From Channa striata (lineage: Eukaryota > Chordata > Actinopteri > Anabantiformes > Channidae): DNA of 64,000 nt. Numbering within the stretch: position 1 is the stretch's first letter; each line of letters begins with the position of its first letter. This document shows positions 29,821-44,800 of this stretch, one piece after another. Made by a program: the position numbers and the translations under genes. The DNA lies in assembly GCA_033026295.1 (NCBI GenBank), contig CM065184.1, forward strand, positions 12,155,501-12,219,500, given 5' to 3'. Under the pieces are notes generated by a model. That model was not told the origin of the DNA. It ran no database searches and saw only the letters and a list, made by a program, of their open reading frames with translations.

Positions 29821-32800
29821 GTAAGTACTTTTCCCCCTGACGTCCGTGTGTGTAAGTAGCTCGGAGTTCTACAGATGTGAGCATGATGAGCCATTTTAGG
29901 AGCTCGGCGGACGGAGAGAATTATCTCAACGACATTGTTGAAGCCCAGCGGATGAATCTCAGTGACATTTATAAAATCTTATGTAGCGCCATCAACAGGT
30001 TAAAAAGTAAATGTATACAAACGTTTTTGTTTATGCTAGTTGAATATCTCAATAAATTTACATTTAGCAGACACTTTTTTTTCCTAAAGCGACTTACAGA
30101 GTCATTTGGTACTAACACACTTTGGCGAGGTCTGCTCTGCAAGGTGCTCATCTGGCCCACTGGGAACAACTATGGGGGTCGGTGTCTTCTTTAAGGACAC
30201 TTCGACACGCAGCAAGGATGGACCGGGGATCGAACCACTGACCCTGTCAGTCCGTGGACGACTGATTTAGCTGACGCTAGTAAAGAGTGGGCTAATCAAA
30301 CCACGTTTGGCGTGGCACAAGAAAGAGCGAATAAGTAAACAGACTCGGGCTGTAGCTTTGTAGCCAGCAGAAGTATTTCACTATGATCGTTTGCCTTGTT
30401 GAGAATATGCGCTTTATTCTATAATTATATATATTTTTAGAATAATAGTCTTAACAGCTGATACTAGCAGAGCTCCAAGTTTACATAAGTATATGCCTAA
30501 CTTATATTGCTATCTGAATATCAGTAGGCTACTTTACAGAATTATTACCTTTAATCAGGTGACAGGGCTCTTTCACTCTTTGTGTCTGTGCGGGTGTGTA
30601 CCTGACGATCTGCACAATCACAAAAATGACCTGTTCATTACGTTAAAAAAAAAGATTAGACTTTGCAGAATATACAGAATAGAAATATAAAACATTTTGT
30701 CACCATGTGGAAGGGCATATAACAGTCATTTCTATTGTATTAATTTGTAAAATTAACGTGATTGAATTCCTAGAGAAGAGGTTCTTGCCTTAATAATTGG
30801 TCTTGAGGTCCTGATGCTCAACCATGGCTGTCTTTCCAAAGACCTCATTACCACCTGTTAACAGGGTCGTTTTACTCTTGTTGCTCCAGCTTAAAGAGTT
30901 TGTTCAGTCTCTTTTCCTCAAAACCTGCATCCTCCAGTTTTCTGCTCAGTATCCCTCTGTGATTTTAGTTTTTCACTAACAGAAGAGTCTGCATCCTCTT
31001 CCCCACATTTGACGCTCATCTTTTCTGAAACTGTCTTTGAGACAGAGAGATCAATAAAATCTTTCCAGAGGGAGGTGGAGTGGTTACGGTGCTGCCTCAC
31101 TGTTAGAGGGTCCGTGGTTCGAATCTACCTGCCAGCTGCAGCCTTTCTGTATGGAGTTTGCAGGTTGTGCCCATGCTTGCTTGGGTTTCCTCCTGTTTCC
31201 TCCCAGGCCACAGACATGCATGTTCAGTTAATTGGTGACGCTGAAGTTCCTGTAGGAGTGAGTGTGGATGGTTGTCGGTCTCTGTTTGTCTCTGTGTTGG
31301 CACTGAGTAAGACTGATGACCTGTCCAGGATATACCCTTCCTCTTCCCCACTGACAGCTGGGGATAGGCTGTAGCCCCCTTGACACTGGAATAAAGGGTA
31401 AAGAGGGGTAAAGGATAAATGGGAAAGATAATGGATCATTTGATGGGAAACCTTTTAAGAGAGAAACAATCATAAGAATAACCAAGCAAAGAATTCCCTG
31501 TTGTTTCTCCTCTAGAGCATGAAGGGCAAAGCCGAGTAGATTCAGAGCAGGGGGAGTGAGGACCTCATTCATTTCTCTCTGTCGTTGTATTTGCTTTTAC
31601 ACTGCAGCAATAGAGCAGGATTTCACAGTTAATTGTAATTAAAATAAACACAAGTTAACAGGAATCTTAAAGTTGCACCATATTCCTGGTGTCTGGGAAG
31701 CAAGTTATTTGAAGATGACGTGGATACGCGTTCTTTTCTCGTGAATGGCTGGTTCTTAGTCACACTTAATGTCACACTACCTTACTGACTTCAGACAGTC
31801 AACAATCATTACTTTGGACACAAAAGGCCCTTGTCAGGAAGTCATAAACACAGCCTGTGTTTGAAGATTTTGAGTCATCAAGAAGTGCCAATTCAAGGGC
31901 AAATAGGCTTATTTGATATTCAAGCAGATATTGTTTCTTTCATCTTAAAGGCTTCTTTTGTTCTGATTCACATTAGTGTGTCCTTTGTTGGTCTTTAGAC
32001 ATCTAGCTATCATGGCAATGTGTCAGTCGACTGTACACATTTAAGTTTAAATTAAAAGCAAGATCCAAATGCATAGAAAGTTAATTTGTTAAATTAATCC
32101 CCTTCAGCTGAGGTACAGTAAATTTACTTTAGATAGAGCACAGAGCCTTTTTTTACACAGAGCAGCTCAGAGATACTAATTGGTAAATTTCACAATCAAT
32201 GAAATAATCAATGGATCAAAACTGTCTAGCATATCATATACTTTGTCCATTTCATTTAGATATAATATGCAATAGTGTTGGAAAGAGAGAGCTTAGGTGC
32301 AGTACTGGTATTTGCAATCTATTACAAACTTAGAACATCGGGTTAATAACATGCATGGTTTTGCACAAGGAATTGTGAGGACTAAATATGTTTTTGCCCA
32401 CACACCTCCTTCTGTTGTCGCTGGGTTTGTTGTTTGAGAGATTGTTGGGAAACTGATTGTTTAAAGTCACTCGTAAAAAGGATAAATTATCCACTGGAAA
32501 CCACTTATTCCTGCAAAAACCCTTGTTTCAAATAAACTGCTTGGTGTTGGTGTCTGGGATATTTTCCCAGATAAGTTAATCCTTGACTTTCTCAGGGTGT
32601 TAAAGGAAAAGTGGGCGAGTAAAGTGGAATTCATCCTCTGGGGATCTTGAAAGTTGGTAATAGGTGTCATGGTATCCATCCAATTGCTGTTAGATGTCCA
32701 AAAGAAATTATGGCAAACTGGAATTTAAAACATAGAAGTATGTTATTTAACAGTAGCATTTCTGTAATACTAATGCAAAAATGTTAGCATTTTGAGGAAG

Positions 32801-35800
32801 CATTTTCCACAAAGTCTTGCTATACTTGAGTGCAAAGCTACGAGCATGGCTGTGCACTTGTTTGGTTGCCCTGGTGTTCTTGTTATATAAGTGAATTCAG
32901 TAATCACGATGACTCCCTAGGCATGTCTCAGTGGGACTAAAAAAATCAATTAGTGCATCAGGCAAAATTGGAATAATTGACCTGAGAGTTAGGATCAATT
33001 GCATTATCCATCTCCTGCTAAGGGGGCTTGCATAGGAACTGAACACAGGGCACAGACCCTCCCTTGGGATGGAAGCCGGAGGTGAGGGTTGACTGGGAAA
33101 TCCCCATGAGGGAAAAAGAGGAGAAAAAAAAAAAAAATGTCATTATCTATGAGCTAAGCAACTGAAAATGCTTATCCGGTTTGAGGAAAGAAGCAACCCT
33201 TTGTCTTTTGTCCTCACTGTTTAAGTGTGACTTCCTTCCAGGGACTTATGGCACCGGAGCCAGATAGCACATGGCAACTACTTTTTGTTTACATACAATG
33301 CCAGGGGTGGATGATTTCAAAAGAGATGGGACAGTGCAATTTACCGACTTTGCAAACGTGGTTGTCAGCAATATAACTGTCATTCACTTTAATCTAATGC
33401 AGATGCGCCCACACAGAGTCAATAATGTGAATCATAATTTCTGGTGTTTAGTCGTTTTGAACTCACTGTAAAGATAAATACTTTTGCATGCAATTGCTCA
33501 TGGGGGGATCATTAATGTTGGCTGCAACCATCGAAATCAGTTACATGTTCCCTGAAACCTGCATTGTTTAGCTCATGATACAGTGTTGATCTCATAAGGT
33601 TATCTGCTGTATAAATTTGAAACATGAACTTGGTTTGTGGTTTTCTCGGGATGTATTTTGACCTCACACACCCTCGGAACACTGCTGTTGCCTAAATTCA
33701 GAATGTTTGGTCATACTGTCTGTATTTAATTAGCGAGCTGCTGGAGAACTCGTTCTGCCTCACTGCAGACTTGTTCTGTAATGACCTGTGTGCAGAAAGA
33801 AGATTGCATTTCAAACTAGCAACTGATGTCCTTGCAGATTGTCGCCATATGCGTAAATGCTGTATTTGTAAACAATCTGTTCTATGTGCTAAGATGGAAA
33901 TACACAAGGTGCAGCCATCTGCTTCCGAATTTTGGGATGTGCACATTGGCTCGTGGGCTCTTAACATAGAGGCAAATAGAGAATTCATTTTGGGATAATA
34001 TCCAGTAACAGTGTTTTGTTCTGTAAATAACTGATAGTGGCCAAGGGAATTCTATTTTCTTTTCAGCTTCAGTATAGGCAAACATTTCACTGCGTGTATT
34101 TATCATGACAGATAAAAGTGCTGGAAGTTGATAACAAGAACATTGTTTGATTCCTCAGCGACTAGACTGAGCTGGACATTGTGAAATTAAAATATAAAGA
34201 TGTTAAATGTGACTATGCAGCACAACCCATGTGATTTTCACAATCTTAGACATTCTTAGTAGAGTTGTATAATTATTAGTAAAAGTCAGGCATATTTATT
34301 CTTGAAATATTTGAAACACTTGCATAAGAATAGCCACATTCAAAAATAAATAAATGACAAAATACTAACTGGGTTGGCTTTTTCCTTTACCCTGATGGCT
34401 TTCCAATGTGTGCCTGAAACAGACAGACGTAATGAGTTTATTTGACCTTTGCTGACCTCTGTAAGTTAGCAGGGAATGCACTTTGTGCCATTTAGCAGTC
34501 AAGCTTTGGTGGTGCCGTGGTGTCTTTGACAAAGTGACTGATCCTAATGGGCCTGTTTTGTTTGTGCTTCTCTTCCTAGGTTTACCTTATCAACGTCACT
34601 TACTCAGATTCCACTTCCCATGTCATCTACAGAAGATACAGCAAATTCTTTGATCTACAGGTATGTTCCACTGGCAAAATAACAAGTAACTCATTTATGT
34701 AGTATTAGTTTATGGGTACATGGAAATGTGCTTAAAGACAATAACACTTTAAATTGTAGGTCTTCTTCATGTTGCCTTATTTAACTCAGGTCGTTTTGAC
34801 CTTTAGGTCACGTGTTCCTTTTCAGGCAGCTTAGAGAGAGGTCTCATTTAACACTGCTGGAGTCTGCTTGAAAACAGGGAAGTGGGGGAAATCCAGTCAG
34901 CAGATGCAGGAAAAAAACATGAGCTCAGTCAGAATGCAGAAAAGCATAGGGCGAAGATATGCTTTGGAATTGTTTCTCTGGTCCAGTAACCTTCAGCAAA
35001 ATGTCTGCAGTGATTCAAGTTTACCTTAACCACATACAACTATATATATATATTTTTTTAACAAGTACCCTGCGCCACAATGTGAGGTCTTTAAACCTTA
35101 GACCTGATGAAACATTTGTTTCCTGTTTCATAAAATATAAGGTTAAGGACATGCTCCACTGGGAATTGTGTCATGTCTCTGGCTATTTTCTGTTAACCCC
35201 CTCAGCCATAATGCTGTGGCTCTGGTGGGCTGGTCAGCGTGAAGACAGCAGAGGAAACCCTTTGTTCTCTGGTCTCTCGCTAATGGCCAGGAAAATTCTG
35301 CCATGGCCTGTCTAATGGAAACCGAGCTTTTTTACTGTCTCTGTAAACTTTAGTCTTGTCCATAGATGCTTCTGGGGTGTGTTGGTCTGGTAGTGCTAAT
35401 CTTTATAGAGTCTGCAGCTGTCCAAACAAACCAATGGGAATTGGCGTGTTTTATATAATCATACGTGAATGTATTCATATGCAGTTTGTAAAAGATATAT
35501 TGTCTAACATACAGCACACTGAACTTACAGAGATTTTTGAGAAGTACTTTATTCATTAAGATAGGCAATATAGGATGTACAAACCAACTGTAAATTGTAA
35601 ATTTTAAACATGCAATGATTTGCAAGTGATTTTAAATTAGTCAAGTGCTGAAACATGAATATGCTAATGTTTTGAATTTTATGGCAGCAACATGTCTCAA
35701 AAAGTTGGGACTAGAGCATTTGCATCACGTTTTCTTTTAACAACATGCTAAAAGCATTTGGGAATGGATTACGTTACAATTAACCTCATAAGGTGTGTGT

Positions 35801-38800
35801 TTTTATTAGTATTACACAACTTTTCTTGTCTTTTTGTTGCCCCCCCTACCCTTACTTTTTTGAGTGTGTTACTGGCATCAAATTCAGAATGTGAGCATAG
35901 ATTTTTGAGTATTTAATTTAGTTTTTTTAATGTCAACATCTGACATGTTGTCTTTTTACAATTAACAATTAAAAAGAGTCTAAACATTTGCAAATCATAG
36001 CATTCTCATTTGATTAACATTTTACACAGCTTACAAACTTTATGTAATTGGTATTTGTGTCTGTATTCATCATTGTAAAACATACTGAATACATTTTGTG
36101 TTCGTGGAACCATTTTTTTGTGTTCCTGGGACCATTCCCAGGATGCAATTAATGAAATAAGGAGGAAGTTGTGGTCAAGAAAGGACTGGGGTTAATATAC
36201 CGTTTAGGTGCCTTGGATTTAGAGATTGAAAGAAGGAGCTTAAGACAAGGTTTTTATAGCTGCATGTCCCCCCTGTGATGTCAGTAATGCTGAGCAATAA
36301 CAGTCTGCCCACAGTCTCATTTGTGTCTATATTAAATAGCTTCTATTTGTGTGTCTCCCAAATGACATCTACAACCCCTTCAAAACCCTGCACAGGGCTC
36401 TGTCTTTGTTGCACAGTTGCATGTTTTATATTCTCTAGATCTGGCAAGAAAAAAATGCATGTGACACCCTTGGCCTGACAAATTTGACCATGAGCTCATC
36501 TGATAACCATTAATTCAGAATGAACAGCCATGTAAGGTCACAGAAACAAAAAGGGCCTGTGAAGCCTTAACGTCGGTCACCACTGTAAAACCTGTCATTA
36601 AACCCGTCAGTGGCAACAGGCAGCTTTGCTGTTCGTCAGTTACAGATCAGGTATCCATTTACTTTGCCAAATGGATATCCAGAAGTGCACTCACTGCTAG
36701 TGTTTCAAATCTTTCCAGTGCTGTAAACATACCTCATAACTCTTCCTCTGGGACATAATTATTATAAACTGTCATGATCTCCTTTTTATCAGATTTCTTC
36801 TTCCTTTGTTTCTTCTGCTGACCTAAGGTAAATTGTGCCCTTTGTGATGCATGTACAGAGTTAAGCAGTTTGATTCCTTGATTCAGATCCACTTGTTGTC
36901 TTCATGCTGAGGAACTGCTGAGCCTGAAATTGTTGAAAGTGTTTTTGTCTGGAGTCAAGAGGAAATGTTTTTGACCAGCACATGTTCGACGTGAGCAGAT
37001 TTGGTCAGTGTGTCAAACACAACAGTTTACCACTAAAGAGAAGGGAGTAAGGTCTCCCTCCTCCACACCCGTCAGCTTAAACGGACAGAGCACATGGGCC
37101 GCAGCATTCCACAAGGGGATTGTGAAGTGTGCAGACTGGCCTTTTTCTCTTTGGAGCAGAAACGTCGCCAAAACTCCTCTAGTTGTCATTATTTTTGGGT
37201 TAGGGAATTGGCCAGGGTCAACTCTACTCTGTCTGCTCTCGGAATTGTGTGTCTCGCATTACTAACATAAGATGGGATTTAAGAAGTTCTTTCTTCATCA
37301 AAAAAAGCTTTTTTTCTAAGATGGGCTACTTTGCAGGCGTAAGTGGGAGGACAAATTAAAGGCTACGAAAAGTCACAAGGAAAATTATGTAAGAGTAAGT
37401 CAGTACTCCATCAACTTATTCGAGCTCTCCTAAAGCCTCATATTATCAAACTCACGATGGAAAAACACATTAGCACTAAAGGTAATGATTATTTTCAACA
37501 GAGATACAGTAGAAATTAACCTAGTACATTAAATCAAGCACTGTACCTACGTATAATTTTTAGGTGCTAATTTACTAGTCCTTGACTTTTAAGTTACTTT
37601 AATATCCTACAATCCAATTTAGCACTTTTTACTCACTATCTTTTTTTAAAACTTTAGTTACTAGTTACTTTGCAGATGAGTATTTGTAATGCAAACTATA
37701 AATTAACAGTAAATGCTGATTTGTTACTATGGATACTTTAATATCAATAATTTAAAACCATAAAAAAGGCCCACAACCAGAGAACTTTTCACTTCATCTT
37801 TTCCATTCCAAGCTTTCTTCTCCCTTGTTATTCTTTAGTAAAGCTGTTCAGTCTAATGCAATCCATTACAGCCACTCTGTGGGATGCCATGAATTCTACT
37901 TTTACAATGTAAGAATTTCTCCGTTTTTAAGTTGAATCACTGAGAATGGTAATAATTCCACTCTCTGTTTATTATTGACGTCCTAGTGTTTAGTGGAGTT
38001 GTACTGGAGAACAGAAGAGGTGGTTCTGAAGTTTTGGCTTCCACATTAATTTTAAATAGGGTGGTAGTTTTATGCTTTTGTGTTTGTGTGGTTCTTTTTC
38101 TGGGTGTGGTTCTTTTTTTCTTTGGAGCAGAGAGCAGCTGTAACAAGGCAAAGTAATTTCCCGCTGGGATTAATAAAGTTGTTTGAATCTTGAATGAACT
38201 CAGTTCAGGTGTGTTATTGCAGCCACAACTGTTCAATAACCTTAACCGCTAGGGTAGCCTCAAGCAGAGATATAGTTAGCAAACTTTCTTTTTTATAAAA
38301 ATAATGTCAGCAACAATTGGCACAGACTCCAGTGACATGACTTGAGGCTGTTTATTACATTTTTCGCTGCCCCCAAAAATGATTTACAGTATACAGCTTC
38401 AAATGTAGTACACCCACATGGACCAAAATATATTATTATTAAAAGTATTATTAGAATTACCTCTAAACAGGATTTGATGTACAACAGTGTAGAGTTAGGA
38501 TTTTAATGATGGAACTGATCATGAACACTAAAAGATAAACACTTTTCAGACAAACAATCTGAGTTTCCTGAAATTGATGACGATGAAGCTTTCGTAACCA
38601 CATGCATTACAAATTGTGATGCTTTCCAAGTGATTCTAAGACTGTTTCTGACCAAGAGTGATGTTGCACCATAATCTCTCTGCAGTAAACAGCTGTCAAA
38701 TAGATGCCAAAACATGACCCAGAGATGGAATCAGATTGTTTTCCCACTCAAACATTCCTCCAAACTCCCCCCGTTTGAGATTCCTGTCAGAGCTGTTTCT

Positions 38801-41800
38801 TTGTCTGCTGCTCGGTGCAGTGTGTCTTTGTCTGTTACTCCCTCCCCACTCCTGTGAGTGCAATTATGTTTAAATGCTTCAAATGATTATCATTACAGTG
38901 AACAGAAGCTGTTGGGGTTTCTCCTGTCTCCATAAATTACATTCACAATGTCATAATGTCACCATAGAGATAGACTTTAGTGTTTGTTGCTCTTTCTTGC
39001 TCCTTGCTCAGACATTTATGCACAACACTGATTACTGAGACCAGAAAGCGACAGAGAAATGTGATTACATCATAGCACCTGTTGCTACAGTGGGAACACT
39101 TGGCTGACACTGCAGCTTAATGAAATGACGTATTCTGTGCAAGGTTTAGGGGAGCAATATGGAGTGAGCACAGCCTGGTCCCTTCTGCATTAAAGGTATA
39201 TGAAATGTGAGAAATGTTTTCCCTCTGAATTTGGCTGCAGATTGTTGGACTGTTGCATAGAAATGGCTTCCACACCTGTCCGGTGGAGCTGTGAGTTGAT
39301 CCAGGGAGGTCCCCTAGGGTGATGTCATCATCGCTGCTAGATGAGAAGCCTCTCTGTCACCCAAGGCTGTTCCTAAAGGTGTTGAGTAAACACTCCTATG
39401 TGTGAGGGAGTGCTCAACCACACCCAGCTGTACAGCTGATAACATGAAGAGTGTGCAGTCAGGTCATCACACAAACATTTCGGTCTTATATATAGAAATG
39501 TATTATTCAATAATTATAGAAATGTATTATTCCCATTGCCATTCCACAAAACAGTCTTGTTTGTGTGTGTGTTTTTTTATATTTATACATAAATATTATA
39601 TTTCAGTTTAGTAACATCCAAAATCTTAAGATATCTTGTGTGTAGATGTGGTTAACCAGTGCTGTTCTTTAAACTCAGCCATTTTGCTTTGACCTTTACA
39701 CAAAACAACAATGATGGTTGTCCTCATCAAAATAAACCATTTCTTTTTAGTTTTCTATATTTTAGAGAAGGGGGTAAATGCCCTACCCATGAAAGAAATG
39801 TAGAAATTTAGCAAAGGCAGCAGCTGAGTCCAGTAAAGAAAGAACCACAAGAAAAGAAACCAAACCACTTCTTGCTGGAGAAGTCCCACGTACAACTCCT
39901 ACAGCCCCAGACTGAAACTTCAACTCCAAACTCGAATCTGTTTGTCCACCTGGTACTTTTGGCTCAGTCCAAACTGAGACTCACATACTGGTCTCCTCAG
40001 AATTGAGTATGCCTAAGTCTCATGCTCACAGCCTTTGCTGTTTAGCAGAGCACATCTGGCACAAGGCAAGGCAGAACAGACAAAGGCGGAGCTACATCTG
40101 GATTCAAGCTTGCTGTTACTGTAGGATGCTCTCATGTGCGTTAATGGTATTGCTGTGATTTATTCAAAGTGGAAACTTGAAGTTTTTCTCAGCGAGGCCA
40201 ATACACACTCCACACATTTCCCTCGCATGCTTTTTCTTCCCAGCTCTCACACATGGGTCAGATGGACACATACAATTTATGAGAACACAAATACTGAAAC
40301 AATTACACATTGCTACACTTAAAAGGAAATAGTTGCTTTTGTCTCCACAAAAGAAGTGATGGAGCATGCTTTATGTCTGTTTTCACTGTACAGCTTTTTA
40401 CTGTCTCTCAATGGATCAATCCTGGAATGGACAGATGCAAGGGTAACATCAAAGCGTTAATTATCTCTAATAGTTTTTAAGCTCCCAAGTGGAACTTTCT
40501 TTGATTTTTATTTTCAGATAAGTGTGGGTGATGTAACCGTGCTGCTGCCCTAGAGATCAAAGTAAAACTGTTTGTAGTTTCATGACACAGTAGCATTTCA
40601 GATGAGATGTAATTACACCCTGTGCTGAGCTCATGCACTGCAAGAAGTAGGTTGACTTAAATAAAAACAGGTTAGCCATAAATCAAACACAAGATTTAAA
40701 CAAATGCACTTGACATGTATCATTTTATGGGAATCGCAAAGGTGACATCACAAGTTTGTGTTGACATTGCTCCTTTAATTTTATTCTCGTTTAATTTTGC
40801 AGATGCGAATCCTCGATAAATTCCCAATCGAAGGAGGACAAAAGGACCCCAAAAAGAGAATTATTCCTTTTTTGCCAGGTGAAAACACTCTTTGCTTACT
40901 ATTATTTCAATCTAAAATCCATGCAACTGAGAACAAGAGAGGCCTTCATATATTTTCATGTACAAATGAAGTTTGTTAGAACGCCTACATGCTCGACAGC
41001 GTGACCTAATGCGTTGCCATATTCTGTTAACTGCCATATTCCACCCAGGCCAAATCAATTTGTGCTCTGCCATGTCAGTAGGAGTCTGGCAGAGTGGGAT
41101 TTGTCTAATCTGTTGGACACATTGTGGCCAGAGCAGAGGAGAGCAGTGAAGACATCTTTTGTTATACAAGATATACTGTTTGGGTCTAGTGAGTGCCAGC
41201 TCAACATGGGGTGAACTGGATACCTTGAAACTGTGTCCAAAAACTGATATTGATATATTGATATACTCTCAAACAACTTAGAAGGATGGGTAAAATGCAG
41301 AGATCAAATTATAATGTTATAATGCCAGACTTTACACTGACAACATATAAATTCTGTTACTTGTTAGAGAAAATAAGACAAATAGTGAACATTATATATT
41401 CTGAGAAGCCAAATGCTTGTGCTTTTTTCTCATCAAATCTTTGTAGAATCAGTGTAGACACACATTCACTAAGGAGAAATGTTACATAAAGGGAAACACA
41501 GACATACATAAAAAGGCGTTAGTATACAGTACACCACTCATGTGTGCGTATTTATTTTCTCAGGTAAAGTGTTGTTTCGCCGAAGTCACATCAGAGATGT
41601 AGCTGTCAGAAGACTCAAGCACCTGGACAATTACTGCAAAGTAAGACCAAGCTCTATATCTCAAAATGTCCTGACCAGAATTGTCCTGACTTCACAATTC
41701 TGGTGTATAATATCAGCATGTTTAGCACATTACAGCTCATCCTGGAGGACAAAAAACAAAAAACTTTTGTTTCATATGTTGGTTGATAAAGTAGTTTTAT

Positions 41801-44800
41801 CTATGCCACTGCCCTAGTCCCTAAGCATTATCCACAGGCCATATTTCCACGGCCTTAGTATTTATCTCCCCCACCAGCCTCAACAGGAAAGCAACTGCTC
41901 TATCTGCGCTGGTCATTTCCTGTCACCAATGTAAATAGGCAGCCTATAAAGGAAATGATGGAAATGGGGGCACACGGGTAAAACAGAATAAAGAATAGGA
42001 ATGAATCAGCAGACTTAAGGTGTAGCAGTGAGTACAGACTGTTAACTGACCCTCTAATAGTCACCAGGTCAGAGAGCGGAATGGGGGCAGGTGCGTTTCC
42101 AAGTGTGGAAGTGGCTTTTTCTTAGAGTGACTAAAACTTAAAGACAGAAAATTTGTTTTTGTTTTTAAAAATCTGTTAGTGAGCTAAAGGCGTTTGAACA
42201 TCAGTGGAGTGCAGACAGGAGGTTGTTGTACTATATCACCTTTCTGTGTTTTCCATTGTTTTAACCCTCCCTCCAGGCCCAAAACCTTCTTCCTTCCCTT
42301 TCCCGCCCTCCACATCTCCACCTAGTCTTCCCATTTGTACAATGACTGTACACTGACTTAAGTGTTGGGTACTGGTAACTCCTTTCTATTCCAACTAAAC
42401 TTAAGTGCTTTTAAAAACACATAGAACTATGTAAATATGTGTTTTTGTTGCTTTCTGTCTCCCTTTTCTCCCACAGGCTTTGATGAAGCTCCCCTCCCAC
42501 ATTTCCCAAAGTGAGGAGGTCCTCAAGTTTTTTGAGACCAAGTCAGAGGACCTCAACCCTCCCACAGAGTGAGTAACTATCACTATGTACTCTAGAAATC
42601 ACAAACTATCACTGAGCTTTATTGTAATCTTCGTTATTTGAACCGGTAAATACTAAACATTGCCCTCTTGTGGGCTGCAAACACAGACTACAGCGGCAGA
42701 CTATGTCTCTGGGTGGTTCAGCAGCTGGGACCCGTGCTGACCTGTCTTGATCCAGAGGCTTTGCTATGTCTCAGAGATGTTTGATTGATGGTGGTTGAGA
42801 GGCACTATGTTTTATTAATAATGATTTCTGAGAGGTGACACCTGATCCCAGAACTAATCTATAAGGACCGGTGGTGTCATTAGACTGGGGCTGCATTTGA
42901 GTCTCATAGCAGATGATGATCGGTTCATTTGTCATACTCAGTTCAAAGTCAGAGTGGGAGTAATTACAGACATGTTGCTAAGTTCCTTATTGTTTTAATT
43001 CTCTTCTATTGAAGTATGTCTGTGACTGTATTTTCCTCATCTAGATATTACATCAAACTAAGATATTACTTAAAACTGTTCTTTATGCCACAAATTCTCC
43101 AAATTACCTCAGGCAGAAAATGTGGCAGAGTGACTTTGAGTGGTCTCCTCTACCCCCAGACCCACCACTTCTGACCCCTAGTACCCTTTCATTCTAATCC
43201 TACTTCAAAGTGAGATCCTCCTCCAGTCTTGGAGACAGTCCAGCACAGCTTAAATCGAGGCCAAGTGGTCAATTCACCGCTGGGTAATCTGGACACGTTA
43301 CAATGTGTGAGCTGCAGGGAAGAAACACTCGTTGCTACTTTTGACTTTTTACAATGGATTCGGGATTATAGCCACTGTAAGTTTCATTCTGCTGAATCGG
43401 AAAGCTGCACCTTCACGATTTGAGTAAATGAGGGACTGATTTACTGTTTGGGTATTTGATTTTGTGATTATGTAATATGAGTAAACATCTTTTCAATCGA
43501 CTTAACATGTCTCTCTTACAATAATTATTAACAGACCACATATGACACAAGTTATTCCATGAAAAAAGGCTGCAGCAGTGAGGTAGTCTTGTCATAATCG
43601 CGTCTACTGCTTCCATCTAGTGGTCAATAGATGTTACTACAAATTGTTTGAGAGCAAAAACAATGGACGTGTTGCTGCTCCATCACAAGAGGGCAACATG
43701 CAGCCAGCTTAAACTACTAAAGGCATCTCAATGCCTTGGATGATGTGAGTGACTCTCTCTCTACATGTATTTGTGGGTATGTGCATATTTATACACACAT
43801 ATACACACACATTTGCTGTTTATTATAATGGCATAGGCAGACATCCACAAAGCGCAATCACATAGCCATTAGTGTGACTTGCAATGCCTGGGTTAGTTTT
43901 TTTGATTTTAACAGAAATAATATTTTAACACATTGGGATATTGGAAACCTATTTTTCATATCTGTACGAATCAGCTTTCATCATGGGCAGATGAAGAGAC
44001 AGTGAATGCCGCTGGCCACATATAAATTCAAATTCTTTCAGTTTGAGTCTTGAACACTACACTGTTAGTCTGCAGAATTATGCAGATTTTGTGTTGTTTT
44101 CAAGGCGATGTTGTTTATAAGTTTGATGAGATAATACTTGCCATCAGTGCCAGACCATGTTTTTCCTTCACTGGAATTTTTTGGTACTGCTCAATGTGAC
44201 TTTGCTTTGTATAATACATTAAGAGTAGTAATAAGTATGTTACACTTCATTACTCCCCCATGGAGAAATCTTTCCTCTCCATTTGATCAATCCATACAAG
44301 GCTATTTAGGGACAATGTGCAGCCACAGCACAGCATCTGGAGACCATGTCCAACTCATACACCCACATCTGGGTCAAGGGCAATCAAAGGAGTGTTAATA
44401 ATTCCAATAAACATACACTACATACACCATCTCAGTTTTAAATAACTTTAATTTGAATATGGCCAAAAAAATACACTATAGCAACTCATCTTAATTTAAA
44501 TTAATACGTTAATAGGCTGCTTGACGTTAATTTCAGTTCTTAGATGCATTTTCACTTGTCATGATTCCAAGAGATGGTTGTTTTAATTGTTCTGCAGCAG
44601 AGTCTAAATATAGACAGAATGAGGAGTATACAAGCATACAATAAATTAAAAGCTTGACTCACAAAGGACAACTTGCCTCTTCTGAAAAAGCTGAGGATAT
44701 CAGTACTTCTTAGACTGTAGTTTCTCTGTATAAAGACAGTTATAAGTTCTCGCACATAAGCAATTATTAGTATTGCCTTAACTTTTTTAACATTCAACTT

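Larger units (their letters stand above)
29821..34579 (+). other. sh3pxd2a intron 1, contains two interspersed repeats
   Basis: 4.8 kb. It holds a teleost-type interspersed repeat at about 30054-30270 and a tRNA-derived SINE at 31070-31434. Nothing else recognised from 31435 to 34579. Confidence 0.7.
34661..40802 (+). other. sh3pxd2a intron 2, inverted-repeat element and small repeats
   Basis: 6.1 kb. It contains an inverted-repeat element at 35577-36041, a LINE/SINE-type tail near 38150-38196, and a 24-base tandem duplication at 39491-39532. No other coding or RNA feature recognised. Confidence 0.65.

Noticed and set aside
31110..31130. Possible tRNA gene (GGTTCGAATC box)
   Set aside because: The box sits in the head of a SINE with the expected retroposon body. 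A full cloverleaf with acceptor stem was not found.
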